A stretch of 64,000 nucleotides of DNA from UM-FILTER-40-17 sp032251335 (GCA_032251335.1 JAVVDW010000014.1:1-64000); one strand, 5' to 3'; positions 42,981 to 52,557 are shown, counted from the first letter of the stretch. Made by a program: numbers and translations. The notes: generated by a model from the letters alone, not told the origin.

Positions 42981-43353
42981 TTATAGATGTTGGTTGACCC
43001 TCTGGCCTATCTTACTGAAAAACAATGACCTGTAATGCTGAACACGTTTCAGCATCTCACTGAAGGGAATGTCACCCCGAGCGCAGTCGAGCGGCAAGAC
43101 CCTGAAATAAATTCAGGGTGACAGTTCGGAGTGTTTTTGGGTGACAGTTCGGGGTGATGTTGGGTGACTGTTGAATAGGTTGTTTTATCTTCAAAGAGCC
43201 TCCTTGATTTTCAATATTTTAATCGTAGGTCAAAAACATCCCACAAGTTTTTAAAATTGGCATTAGCATCGTAATATCGATATATCAAAGAATATTGTCT
43301 CGAAACATATAGCTGCATTGGTAAGAAAATCATAAAAACCTGACAATTATCAT
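42981..43353. repeat. Repeat-rich intergenic region before the cus operon
   Basis: No gene. Two hairpins: TGCTGAA/TTCAGCA (43036-43054) and ACCCTGAA/TTCAGGGT (43099-43119), the second preceded by CACCCCGAGCGCAGTCGAG. Then three degraded direct copies of GGTGACAGTTCGG (43117 to about 43170). These are interspersed palindromic repeats common between genes in this group. The remainder up to the promoter at 43354 shows nothing. Confidence 0.65.
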
Positions 43354-43382
43354 TTTGTCTATTCGTTTTTGTTGTAACTTTG
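43354..43382 (+). promoter_or_regulatory. Promoter of the metal-efflux operon
   Basis: TTTG (43354-43357), 17 bases, then TAACTTTG (43375-43382). The ATG of the first gene begins only 5 bases later (43388), so the transcript is probably leaderless. Confidence 0.6.
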
Positions 43383-43387
43383 CGCTT

Positions 43388-43804
43388 ATGTATCGGAAAA
43401 GCACAAAATTGATTTCTCTTTTGATGGCATGTATTGTAATGCTATCAACAACCTCTTTTACGATTCATCAACATTTTTGTGGTGATGAAATCACCGATAT
43501 AGCCATTTTTACACATGCCGAAGGTTGTGGTATGGAAGCCGTAGCTGAAACACCGCAAAGCACCTGCCACACCCCAAAAAAATCCTGCTGCAACGACCGC
43601 ATGGTTTTGGTGCAAGGCCAAGACCAGATAAATCCCGCCGTGGAGGCCTTGTCCATTGACCACCAGATCTTTTTGGCGGCAGTTGTTTACAGTTTTGATT
43701 ATTTGTTTTTTGATCCTTCAAAAAATGTTCCGGAGGAATTTCACTATTATCCGCCTCCGATTGTACAAGAAATTACCATACTTCACCAGGTTTTCCGCAT
43801 TTGA
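43388..43804 (+). CDS. HYC_CC_PP-family small exported protein
   Basis: 138 residues from the ATG at 43388 (MYRKSTKLISLLMACIVMLS), a signal peptide. The three short motifs that name the family are present in variant form: HQHFCGD, KKSCCNDR and YYPPPI. The Cys/His pattern suggests metal contact. Such proteins commonly precede CusA-type efflux genes in Bacteroidota, as here, and are presumed to be accessory metal-resistance proteins. Confidence 0.8.
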   Translation: MYRKSTKLISLLMACIVMLSTTSFTIHQHFCGDEITDIAIFTHAEGCGMEAVAETPQSTCHTPKKSCCNDRMVLVQGQDQINPAVEALSIDHQIFLAAVVYSFDYLFFDPSKNVPEEFHYYPPPIVQEITILHQVFRI

Positions 43805-43894
43805 TTTTTTAGAATGAACCGGCCGTATTTTGGCCGCGATGAACTGAAATTTTAACCATTTTCAGTAGTTTTTTCATTCAAAAAAATCAAAAAA

Positions 43895-46800
43895 ATGCTT
43901 TCAAAAGTCATACGCTATTTTCTGGAAAACAGGTTGGTCACCGCCCTGCTGTTGCTGTCGTTTATTTCGTGGGGGTTGATGACGGCCCCGTTCAATTGGG
44001 ACACCGGATTTCTTCCCAAAGACCCCGTTCCCGTTGATGCCATTCCCGATATCGGCGAAAACCAACAAATCGTTTTTACCAATTGGCCCGGTCGCTCTCC
44101 GCAGGATATAGAAGATCAGATTACCTATCCGCTCACCACTTCTTTGTTGGGCATCCCGGGCGTAAAATCCATCCGAAGCTCCTCCGTGTTTGGCTTTTCG
44201 ATGATCAACATTATTTTTGATGAAGAGGTGGAGTTTTACTGGTCGCGGTCACGGGTACTCGAAAAACTCAATTCGCTGCCGGCCAACCTCCTCCCCAACG
44301 ATGTGCAACCCACTTTAGGCCCAGATGCCACCGCTTTGGGTCAGGTGTTTTGGTACACTTTAGAAGGCCGCGATTCGCTGGGCAATGTCACCGGTGGATG
44401 GGATTTGCACGAACTGCGTACCATCCAGGATTTTTATGTCAAATACGGGTTGAATGCCGTGGAAGGCGTTTCGGAAGTGGCTTCGGTAGGCGGTTATGTA
44501 CAGGAATACCAAATTGATGTCAATCCCGAAGCCTTGAAATCCTACCGGATTGGTTTGGACAAAGTGGCTTTGGCGGTCAAAAATGCCAACCGCGACATTG
44601 GCGCACAAACTGTGGAAATCAACAAAGCGGAATATTTTGTACGTGGTTTGGGCTATATAAAATCGATTGCGGATATAGAAAACGCAGTGGTAGCAGTGAA
44701 CAACAACATTCCGATTTTGATCAAAGACATCGGCGTGGTCAATCTAGGGCCGGCACCGCGCCGTGGGGTGTTAGACAAAGGCGGGGCAGAGGTGGTAGGT
44801 GGCGTGGTCGTGGCCCGCTACGGGGCCAATCCGTTAGAAGTCATCAACCAGGTAAAAGAAAAAATAAAAGTACTCGCGCCCGGATTGCCTACCAAGGTAT
44901 TGAAAGACGGAACCGTCAGCCGGGTAACCATCGTTCCTTTTTACGATCGGACCCAACTCATCCACGAAACCATCGGCACGTTGGAAACCGCACTTTCGCA
45001 TGAGATACTCATCAGTATTTTGGTCGTCATCGTGCTGGTGCTCAACCTGCGGGCTTCAGTTTTGATATCGAGTCTGTTGCCGGTTGCCGTACTGATGACT
45101 TTTGTGGTGATGCGCTATACCGGTGTCGATGCCAATGTGGTTGCGCTCTCAGGAATTGCCATCGCCATCGGCGTGATGGTGGACGTAGGGATCGTGTTTG
45201 TCGAAAACATCATCCGGCACCTTGAATTGCCCGAAAACAAAGGTAAAAAAGGCAAGGCTTTGGTTGAACTGATCCACAGCTCAACAGCGGAAGTGGCTTC
45301 TGCCATCACCACGGCTTTGGCGACGACGGTGGTCAGCTTCCTGCCGGTATTTTTTATGGAAAACGCGGAAGGTAAATTGTTCAGGCCGCTGGCTTTCACC
45401 AAAACTTTTGCCCTTTCAGCCTCTTTTATATTGGGGATCATCGTGCTGCCTACGCTGGCATATTGGTTTTTCTCCGCCGGTCCCAAAAAAGAAAAAACCA
45501 AAAAAATAGGAAATATCAGCCTGGCCGTGGCCGGTGTGGTTTTTGCTTTTTACTTCAGTATGTGGTTGCCATTGGCATTGACTTTAATCGGTTTAAAAAA
45601 CATTTTTCGGGATAAACTTCCTCAAAAGTTTGGCAAATACACCACCGAAATTACCCTCGGTATCGTGTTGGCCGTGACAGTTTTTCTGCTTACCGAAGAG
45701 TGGCGGCCTTTGGGACACGGCAACAACCTCATCGTCAATTTTCTTTTTGTGGGGATTTTGCTTTCACTGATATTGGGCGTTTTGATGACCATCGTGCATT
45801 ACTACGAACCCATTCTGAAATGGTGTTTGGAGAACAAGAAAAAATTCTTATTGATACCCGGCTTTTTCGTCACCTTCGGGATTGTTATTTGGCTGGGTTT
45901 TGCCACTACTTTCGGGTGGATTTCTTATGGTTTTGACAAGTTGGGAATCAACATCCGCACGACCTCGGTGTGGTCGGGTTTAGCCAATGCCTTTCCCGGC
46001 ACGGGCAAAGAATTTATGCCGCCGCTCAACGAGGGCAGCTTTTTGTTGATGCCCACCTCCATGCCGCATGCGGGAATTGAGCAAAACAAAGATGTGTTGC
46101 AAACCTTAGATCGCGCTTTGGCCAACATACCCGAAGTGGAAATGGCCGTGGGAAAATTGGGGCGGACTGAAAGTGCGCTCGATCCGGCGCCGATTTCGAT
46201 GTATGAAACCATCGTCAATTACAAACCCGAATATATGGTGGATGAAGACGGGCATCGAATCACTTTTAAAACAGATAGGGACGGAAAATTTGTGTTGAGA
46301 TCTGGCGAAACGGTTTCGCAAGAAGAAGCCCTGGCAAAAGGGGTTTCTCAAAAAGATTTGATTAGAAAAGAGAATGGGGAATATTTTAGGAATTGGCGGC
46401 CACAAATCAAAAACCCCGATGATATTTGGGAAGAAATCGTGCGTGTCACGAAACTTCCTGGCGTGACTTCCGCACCCAAATTGCAACCCATCCAAACGCG
46501 ACTTATCATGCTGCAAACCGGTATGCGCGCGCCTATGGGCATCAAGGTTTACGGACCCGATCTCAAAACGATTGAAGCCTTTGGTATGGAGCTCGAAGCC
46601 ATTTTGCAACAAGTTCCTTCCATCAAAACAGAATCGGTTTTCGCCGATCGCATTGTGGGAAAACCTTATTTGGAATTAGACATTCAGCGGGAAAACATTG
46701 CCCGCTACGGATTGAGTGTGGAGCAGTTGCAGCAAGCCATTGAAGTGGCCATCGGCGGCATGCCTGTCACCACTACAGTGGAAGGCAGGGAGCGCTTTCC

Positions 46801-47707
46801 GGTGCGTGTTCGCTACCCGAGGGAATTGCGCGACAACCCTGAGAAAATCAAAAACATCCTGATTCCCACACCGTCCGGCACACAAATTCCGTTGGGCGAT
46901 TTGGTCAAAATTAACTACGTGCGCGGCCCACAAATGATCAAAAGCGAAGAAACCTTTTTGGTTGGCTACGTGCTGTTTGACAAGAAAGAAGACCGCGCGG
47001 AAGTGGATGTGGTAGAAGAAGCCCAAAGGTTTATCGATCAAAAAGTACAATCGGGCGCGTTGAAAGTCCCTGCCGGTATCAGCTATAAGTTTTCCGGCAG
47101 TTATGAGAATCAAATCAGGGCTACCAAACGCCTGGCAATCGTGATCCCGATCAGCCTGATACTCATCTTCCTGCTGTTGTATTTTCAATTCAAGACCATC
47201 ACCGCTTCTGCCATTCACTTTTCGGGTGTTTTTGTCGCCTTTGCGGGCGGTTTCCTAATGATTTGGCTTTACGGGCAAGGCTGGTTTATGAATTTTGACA
47301 TCGCGGGTATCAATATGCGTGATTTGTTTCAAATGCACACCATCAACCTGAGTGTGGCGGTTTGGGTTGGGTTTATTGCCTTGTTCGGCATTGCCACCGA
47401 TGACGGCGTGATTATGGGAACCTACATCCATCAGGTTTTTGAAGAACGCAATCCGCAAACAGTGCCGGAGGTTCGCGCAGCTGTGTTGGAAGCAGGCAAA
47501 AAACGGGTGCGCCCGGCCATGATGACTGCTGCCGTGGCCATCATCGCTTTGTTGCCGGTGCTGACCTCGTCCGGAAAAGGTTCGGACATCATGATTCCCA
47601 TGGCCATCCCTACTTTTGGCGGGATGCTGCTGCAGGTGATGACGATGTTTGTAGTGCCTGTTTTTCAGGCGATTTGGCGGGAGCATGCAGTTAGTAAAGA
47701 AAAATAA
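43895..47707 (+). CDS. cusA: CusA/CzcA-family heavy-metal efflux RND pump
   Basis: 1270 residues, about 220 longer than E. coli CusA, mostly through extra membrane and loop sequence near 530-700 and a linker about 770-850. RND motifs: IPDIGENQQIVFTNWPGRSPQ near residue 50, GVMVDVGIVFVENI in TM4 with the proton-relay acidic residue, and GIATDDGVIMGTYI in the second half. It expels monovalent copper/silver or divalent metals from periplasm or cytosol through the TolC-like channel. Substrate class is inferred from the family and from neighbours with copper-type metal sites. Confidence 0.92.
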   Translation: MLSKVIRYFLENRLVTALLLLSFISWGLMTAPFNWDTGFLPKDPVPVDAIPDIGENQQIVFTNWPGRSPQDIEDQITYPLTTSLLGIPGVKSIRSSSVFGFSMINIIFDEEVEFYWSRSRVLEKLNSLPANLLPNDVQPTLGPDATALGQVFWYTLEGRDSLGNVTGGWDLHELRTIQDFYVKYGLNAVEGVSEVASVGGYVQEYQIDVNPEALKSYRIGLDKVALAVKNANRDIGAQTVEINKAEYFVRGLGYIKSIADIENAVVAVNNNIPILIKDIGVVNLGPAPRRGVLDKGGAEVVGGVVVARYGANPLEVINQVKEKIKVLAPGLPTKVLKDGTVSRVTIVPFYDRTQLIHETIGTLETALSHEILISILVVIVLVLNLRASVLISSLLPVAVLMTFVVMRYTGVDANVVALSGIAIAIGVMVDVGIVFVENIIRHLELPENKGKKGKALVELIHSSTAEVASAITTALATTVVSFLPVFFMENAEGKLFRPLAFTKTFALSASFILGIIVLPTLAYWFFSAGPKKEKTKKIGNISLAVAGVVFAFYFSMWLPLALTLIGLKNIFRDKLPQKFGKYTTEITLGIVLAVTVFLLTEEWRPLGHGNNLIVNFLFVGILLSLILGVLMTIVHYYEPILKWCLENKKKFLLIPGFFVTFGIVIWLGFATTFGWISYGFDKLGINIRTTSVWSGLANAFPGTGKEFMPPLNEGSFLLMPTSMPHAGIEQNKDVLQTLDRALANIPEVEMAVGKLGRTESALDPAPISMYETIVNYKPEYMVDEDGHRITFKTDRDGKFVLRSGETVSQEEALAKGVSQKDLIRKENGEYFRNWRPQIKNPDDIWEEIVRVTKLPGVTSAPKLQPIQTRLIMLQTGMRAPMGIKVYGPDLKTIEAFGMELEAILQQVPSIKTESVFADRIVGKPYLELDIQRENIARYGLSVEQLQQAIEVAIGGMPVTTTVEGRERFPVRVRYPRELRDNPEKIKNILIPTPSGTQIPLGDLVKINYVRGPQMIKSEETFLVGYVLFDKKEDRAEVDVVEEAQRFIDQKVQSGALKVPAGISYKFSGSYENQIRATKRLAIVIPISLILIFLLLYFQFKTITASAIHFSGVFVAFAGGFLMIWLYGQGWFMNFDIAGINMRDLFQMHTINLSVAVWVGFIALFGIATDDGVIMGTYIHQVFEERNPQTVPEVRAAVLEAGKKRVRPAMMTAAVAIIALLPVLTSSGKGSDIMIPMAIPTFGGMLLQVMTMFVVPVFQAIWREHAVSKEK

Positions 47708-47748
47708 ATGAGTATCTCGCAACTCGCATCTCGCATTTCGACTGCGCT

Positions 47749-47800
47749 CGATGAGACAGCTCGATGAGACAGTTTGATGAGACAGTTTGATGAGACAAAT
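47749..47800. repeat. Four tandem 13-bp repeats
   Basis: Units CGATGAGACAGCT (47749-47761), CGATGAGACAGTT (47762-47774), TGATGAGACAGTT (47775-47787) and TGATGAGACAAAT (47788-47800), between cusA and the outer-membrane gene. They follow TTTCGACTGCGCTCG, the reverse of the GAGCGCAGTCGA interspersed repeat. Confidence 0.85.
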
Positions 47801-47821
47801 TAGAAAAGATAGTTTTATAAA

Positions 47822-49081
47822 ATGACAATATTAAAATCATTTAAAATGGTAAAAGCAACAAACGTGATTCGTGTTTTGTCCCTTTTCCTGATGATGTTCT
47901 CGGGGCAGGCGCAATCCTTAGAGGCTTATTTAAAAACTGCAGCGGAAAACAATCCGGGGGTGAAGGCGGCTTATTTGGAGTTTGAAGCCGCGATGCAACG
48001 CCTGCCGCAAGTGAGCAGTTTGCCCGACCCGACCCTGAGCATGAGCGCGCTCGGGCAGATGATTGAAACCCGCGTGGGCACACAGGAGGCCAGGTTTTCA
48101 CTGATGCAGACTTTTCCGTGGTTTGGTACGCTCAAAGCCAAAAAAGAAGTGGCTGCCTTGGAGGCGGATGCTAAATTTCAAACCTATTTGGATCGAAGAA
48201 ATGAACTCTTCTTCAAAGTGAAAACTGCCTACTATGAACTCTATGAAGTAAAACACCACCTTCACCACAAAATGGAAAATGGCCGGATTTTGGAATCGCT
48301 CCGCACTTTGGCCTTGAGCAAATTTGAAAACGGCACGGCACTGATGACCGATGTCATCCGGGTGGACATTATGCAAAACGACAATCGGGTGGACATTGAA
48401 ATTTTTCAGGACTCCCGAAAACCTTTGGAAGTGCGTTTCAACCGCTTGCTCAACCGGCCCGATAGTTTGGCCGTGGCTATTCCCGATTCCATTCCGATGC
48501 TGTTTGACAGGGAACTCTTGTTGTCGAAGCAAAACTTTGCCGACAACCCGAATTTTCAACTATGGGACAGGAAAATGCGCGCTGCCGAAGCACAGGAAAA
48601 AGTTGCGCTTAAAAGCGGCTTACCCAATATCGGGTTGGGTGTCGATTACAGCATCATCAGCGAGCGTTCGGACGCTACTTTTTCAGACAACGGGCAAGAC
48701 GCTTTTATGCCGGTGGTAAGCATTTCAATTCCTGTTTTCAGAAAAAAATACAAAGCCGCGCAGCAGGAAGCCCATTTGCTTCAAAAGGCCTATTCGGAAA
48801 TGAAAACCGAAACAGAAAACCAATTATCGAGCAGTTGGGAAACCACTTTGTTTGAATTGGAGAGAGCGCAAAAACAAATTGAATTGTATCAGCAACAAAT
48901 CATCAAAACGCAACAAACCATCGCGTTGTTGCTGTCGGCTTATAGCAATGGAACAGCAGATTTTGAAGAAATTTTGCGGATGCAACAGCAGTTGTTAAGA
49001 TATCAAATGGAAATTTCGACCGCTTTTAAAAACTATCAGGTGGCCCGGGCCAAAGCGGATTATTTAATCGGAAAAGAATGA
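47822..49081 (+). CDS. TolC-family outer-membrane efflux protein
   Basis: 419 residues (411 from the alternative ATG at 47846, which gives a neater signal peptide MVKATNVIRVLSLFLMMFSGQ). Two halves of long amphipathic helices: YLKTAAENNPGVKAAYLEFE, QTFPWFGTLKAKKEV, and ERAQKQIELYQQQIIKTQQT near the end. It should form the trimeric outer-membrane channel for CusA/CusB. The gene is followed by GATGATTC repeats and the four-helix gene. Confidence 0.88.
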   Translation: MTILKSFKMVKATNVIRVLSLFLMMFSGQAQSLEAYLKTAAENNPGVKAAYLEFEAAMQRLPQVSSLPDPTLSMSALGQMIETRVGTQEARFSLMQTFPWFGTLKAKKEVAALEADAKFQTYLDRRNELFFKVKTAYYELYEVKHHLHHKMENGRILESLRTLALSKFENGTALMTDVIRVDIMQNDNRVDIEIFQDSRKPLEVRFNRLLNRPDSLAVAIPDSIPMLFDRELLLSKQNFADNPNFQLWDRKMRAAEAQEKVALKSGLPNIGLGVDYSIISERSDATFSDNGQDAFMPVVSISIPVFRKKYKAAQQEAHLLQKAYSEMKTETENQLSSSWETTLFELERAQKQIELYQQQIIKTQQTIALLLSAYSNGTADFEEILRMQQQLLRYQMEISTAFKNYQVARAKADYLIGKE

Positions 49082-49087
49082 TGATAT

Positions 49088-49607
49088 GATGATTCGATGA
49101 TTCGATGATTCGATGATGTGATTATAAAAATTTAAAATCATGGAAAAAAGAAATGAGATATTAGAATTGAGTTTTGATTTTGCGCTCAACGTTATAGATT
49201 ATTGCGAGGTGCTCGAAGAAAAACGAAAATATGTAATTGCCCGCCAACTCCTGAAAAGCGGCACTTCAATCGGGGCAAATGTCCGCGAAGCACAAAATGT
49301 ACATGGCCGGAAAGATTTTATCGCTAAATGTATCATTGCGGCTAAAGAGGCCGATGAAACGGAATACTGGTTATTGCTTTGTCAAAGAAGCAAAAACTAT
49401 CCGGATTCGGATCATCTTTTGACCTCCATCCTAAGCTTAAAAAAGCTACTCACAAAAATTATTGCCTCAACCCTTAAAAATAACAAATCATGAAAACGCT
49501 TTTTAAAAACAAATATGTGCTCTTCGGGATCACCCTTTTTATGGGACTTTTATTGGGTTGGCTCATCAAACCATCAGATCATCAAGTGATTGAATCATCG
49601 AATCATC
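49088..49607. mobile_element. IVS-like bracketed segment in the cus operon
   Basis: Left arm: GATGATTC repeats at 49088-49117. Right arm: AATCATCGAATCATC at 49593-49607, the exact 15-bp complement of GATGATTCGATGATT (49088-49102 and again 49096-49110). Between them lie the four-helix gene and the start of cusB. The right arm lies inside the cusB reading frame. Confidence 0.5.
49140..49493 (+). CDS. Four-helix bundle protein (23S rRNA IVS family), second copy
   Basis: 117 residues: LSFDFALNVIDYCEVLEEK, then LLKSGTSIGANVREAQNVHG and FIAKCIIAAKEADETEYWLLL, the standard pattern of the family. It is a distant paralogue of the gene at 31617. It overlaps cusB by 4 bases (ATGA), so it is translationally coupled to the pump operon despite having no known metal role. 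Confidence 0.88.
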   Translation: MEKRNEILELSFDFALNVIDYCEVLEEKRKYVIARQLLKSGTSIGANVREAQNVHGRKDFIAKCIIAAKEADETEYWLLLCQRSKNYPDSDHLLTSILSLKKLLTKIIASTLKNNKS

Positions 49608-51304
49608 AAAGTATCAAAGTATCAAATCATCAGATCATCGGATCATCGGATAATCAGGTGTGGACCTGCTCCATGCACCCGCACATTCACAAAAATGAAC
49701 CCGGGCCATGCCCGATTTGCGGAATGGATTTGATACCGATGGAACAAGCCGAGACCAACGAAAACCCAATGGCTTTGGAAATGACCGAAGATGCCATGAA
49801 ATTAGCCAACATCCAGACCTCCGTAGTCGGAAGCGAAAATCAGTCGGGTGCGCGCCAAATCCGCCTCAACGGGAAAGTGCAGGCCGACGAACGGAAAGTA
49901 TATGTACAATCATCGCACATACCTGGGCGCATTGAGCAATTGAACGTCAATTTTACCGGCGAACCTGTCTCCCGCGGAAAAGTACTTGCCACGGTGTATT
50001 CGCCCGAATTGGTCACCGCCCAACAAGAACTTTTGCAAGCCGAAAAAATCAAAGCCACGCAACCCGAATTGTTCAATGCCGCTAAAAACAAGCTCAAAAA
50101 CTGGAAGCTGACCGAAGCGCAAATCAACCGGATATTGGAAAACGGCAAGCCCATAGAGCGTTTCCCGATTTTGTCCGATGTCAACGGCATTGCAGTAGAG
50201 AAAAAAGTGAATTTGGGTGATTATGTGCAGCGCGGGACGCCGGTCTATGAAATCGCCGATTTGTCGAGCGTTTGGGTACAGTTTGAAGTCTATGAAAGTG
50301 ATTTGGCTTGGGTGAAGGTGGGCGATAAAGTCAGTTATACGTTGTCATCGCTTCCCGGAGAAAAATTTGAAGGAGCCGTAGCCTTTATCGATCCGGTGAT
50401 AGACCCACAAACACGGGTGGCCTTGGCGCGGATAGAGGTAAAAAATACCGGCGGAAAATTCAAGCCCGAAATGTTTGCCACCGGCATCCTCAAAAACGAA
50501 ACAAAAGCTGCTTCAACCCCATCGTTGGTTGTACCCAAATCGGCAGTGATGTGGACGGGCGAACGCTCGGTGGTGTATGTGAAAACCGCGACGGACAAGA
50601 AAGTTTATTTCGCCCTGCGCGAAGTTACTTTAGGCGCGTCATTGGGCGATAGCTATGAAGTAAAATCGGGTTTGGAAGCCGGTGAAGAAATTGTCACTTA
50701 CGGAACTTTTACGGTTGACGCAGCGTCGCAATTGGCGGGTAAACCCAGCATGATGCGCCCCGAAGGCGGTGCGGCGATGACCGGGCACAACCATGGCGGG
50801 ATGGACATGGATGCTAAGCAAACCAACGGGGAAACCACTACTAAAACCACTACTTTATCTAAAGAAGCCAAGGCTGCGGTAGAAAAATTGGTCGATCAAT
50901 ATTTGTTGCTCAAAAACACTTTGGTTAAAGATAATTTTGCCGAAGCAGACAAACAGGTCAAAGCGTTGCAAAAAGCCTTTTCGGAAACCAGCATGGGTTT
51001 GTTTACGGGCGACAGCCACAACAAATGGATGGATTATCAAAAGCGAATGCAGGTGCAGACCACACAATTTTTGCAAACCAAGAGTATCGACGAAGCCCGA
51101 ACGGTATTTATAGAACTTTCCAACATCATGATAGAAATGACCAGCGATTTCGGGCCGTTTGCGCAAACCTTTTACGTGCAGTATTGCCCGATGGCCAACC
51201 AAAACAAGGGTGCAGAATGGATAAGTGCTTCCAAAAATGTTGAAAATCCGTATTACGGAGCCAAGATGTTGGGTTGTGGCGAAGTCACCAAGACCATTCA
51301 ATAA
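49490..51304 (+). CDS. cusB: CusB-type periplasmic adaptor with heavy-metal-binding and DUF3347 domains
   Basis: 604 residues. N-terminal TM anchor (YVLFGITLFMGLLLGWLI), then a low-complexity linker (about 28-56) of SxHQ/IIGSS repeats, then a heavy-metal-binding domain (WTCSMHPHIHKNEPG, CPICGMDLIPME). The adaptor core follows (about 110-420; VQSSHIPGRIEQLNVNFTGE, VSRGKVLATVYSPELV, AVEKKVNLGDYVQRGTPVYEIADL). A C-terminal helical DUF3347-like domain (about 455-604) ends with QYCPMANQNKGAEW and GCGEV. It bridges CusA and the TolC-like channel. Confidence 0.92.
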   Translation: MKTLFKNKYVLFGITLFMGLLLGWLIKPSDHQVIESSNHQSIKVSNHQIIGSSDNQVWTCSMHPHIHKNEPGPCPICGMDLIPMEQAETNENPMALEMTEDAMKLANIQTSVVGSENQSGARQIRLNGKVQADERKVYVQSSHIPGRIEQLNVNFTGEPVSRGKVLATVYSPELVTAQQELLQAEKIKATQPELFNAAKNKLKNWKLTEAQINRILENGKPIERFPILSDVNGIAVEKKVNLGDYVQRGTPVYEIADLSSVWVQFEVYESDLAWVKVGDKVSYTLSSLPGEKFEGAVAFIDPVIDPQTRVALARIEVKNTGGKFKPEMFATGILKNETKAASTPSLVVPKSAVMWTGERSVVYVKTATDKKVYFALREVTLGASLGDSYEVKSGLEAGEEIVTYGTFTVDAASQLAGKPSMMRPEGGAAMTGHNHGGMDMDAKQTNGETTTKTTTLSKEAKAAVEKLVDQYLLLKNTLVKDNFAEADKQVKALQKAFSETSMGLFTGDSHNKWMDYQKRMQVQTTQFLQTKSIDEARTVFIELSNIMIEMTSDFGPFAQTFYVQYCPMANQNKGAEWISASKNVENPYYGAKMLGCGEVTKTIQ

Positions 51305-51347
51305 ATTTTATACACACAAATTACAGTAATCTTTAAATTTTATAAAA

Positions 51348-51803
51348 ATGAAAAATGCCATCCGTTTGATGAACACCTTACTGATAGGTGTTGCCTTGGT
51401 TTCTTGCAACCAGACATCCAAAAATCAAGAAAATGTAGAAAAATCTACGACTCCCATTGAATCCAAACAACCGCAAGTTGAAACCACAAAAACAGCAGAT
51501 GTTTTTGTTCCGGCCAAGACCTATCGGGTAGGCGAGCAAGTGCCCAACGACTTGGTTTGTATGGTGAACAATGCCTTCATGGGAAAAGCCCAGATACCTG
51601 TGCCTGTCAACGGCAAAACCTATTACGGCTGCTGCGACATGTGTGTCCATCGCCTAAATAAAGAAGCGAATTCAAGGATGGCAACAGACCCGTTTAGCGG
51701 CAAGACTGTTGACAAATCTGAGGCTTACATCGTGCTTACAAAGGCTGATGGCGAGGTGACTTATTTTGAGTCTGAAGCCAACTATCATGCTTTTGCTAAA
51801 TGA
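51348..51803 (+). CDS. Metal-binding lipoprotein of the cus operon (TRASH/YHS-like)
   Basis: 151 residues. Lipobox near residue 20 (LIGVALVSCNQ). After a Thr/Glu-rich linker comes a compact domain with VCMVNNAFMG, YYGCCDMCVHRL and YFESEANYHAF, i.e. Cys residues and a C-terminal Phe/Tyr pattern like TRASH/YHS metal-sensing domains. It ends the efflux operon and probably binds copper or a similar metal at the outer face. The family assignment is by motif only. Confidence 0.7.
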   Translation: MKNAIRLMNTLLIGVALVSCNQTSKNQENVEKSTTPIESKQPQVETTKTADVFVPAKTYRVGEQVPNDLVCMVNNAFMGKAQIPVPVNGKTYYGCCDMCVHRLNKEANSRMATDPFSGKTVDKSEAYIVLTKADGEVTYFESEANYHAFAK

Positions 51804-51825
51804 CCTAACCCGCATCAAAACAACT

Positions 51826-51852
51826 ACAGCCCTGACTTTACAACAGGGCTGT
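51826..51852. terminator. Hairpin after the cus operon
   Basis: ACAGCCCTG (51826-51834) pairs perfectly with CAGGGCTGT (51844-51852). The following T content is weak, so it may be a poor terminator or a 3' stabiliser. Confidence 0.5.
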
Positions 51853-51924
51853 TGCTATTACGACTAAGGCTATTAAACCAATCACCGGCAAGCAACCCCA
51901 TCTCTTTTTTAGCATCATAGCGGC

Positions 51925-52299
51925 TTACATTTTAATAAATTTCTCGGAACGCGTGCCTTTGTCGGTTTGTAGCTTGAGGATGTAGAGGCCGCTTGCCAGA
52001 TTGGAGACATCGATACCCTCTTGGGACAGATTGTGTCCTGTGCCAACGGCTTGCCCGTTGATGTTGTAAATCTCATAAGCTTCTATCAGCAAGCTGTTGT
52101 TTATAGCTATGTTGAGCAGGTTTTGCACGGGGTTGGGGAAGAGCCTAAAACCGTTTTCAGAGGTAAAATCTTCGAGGCTCTGGGTGGCAGTATTCTCATA
52201 CCATGAAATTCTACTATCTGTTGAAGAAGCCGAGAGTACATCCAGGTCACCATCGCTGTCTATATCGGCAGCGTAAACGTCAGATGCAAAATCAGCCAA
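51925..52299 (-). pseudogene. Remnant of a T9SS protein (FG-GAP end plus sorting domain)
   Basis: About 124 codons on the minus strand: a partial FG-GAP/VCBS repeat (YAADIDSDGDLDVLSASS, SRISWYENT) followed by a complete sorting domain (FRLFPNPVQNLLNIAI, ASGLYILKLQTDKG). No ATG and no signal peptide. Upstream, the frame is lost within about 30 bases of 52299. Intact relatives have many FG-GAP repeats before this point, so this is probably the 3' end of a deleted gene. Confidence 0.7.
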
Positions 52300-52557
52300 G
52301 TCGTAAAGAAAGTAGTTTTGGTTGCAATTGGCAATTAGGTTTTATAAAACCAAATATATCGATAAAACATATAAAGTAGCAAGCCCGTCTGAAAATAGCA
52401 GAGATGAATCCGCCAATAGGTGTCGATTGAATAAGCCGGCTACTTCGCGTTTGGTGTTTTTGTTTCCAATATGCTCGTCTTAGGGAGCAAAAAAATGACA
52501 GACAACGAGTACATCACAACCAAAAAAATGCTTACTTTTCAACATGAAAGTTGAATC
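52300..52557. other. Intergenic region, remnant to RimB-like gene
   Basis: About 258 bases with no gene seen. It presumably includes the deletion junction of the T9SS remnant and the promoter of the next operon, but no clear TAnnTTTG box was found. Confidence 0.4.
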
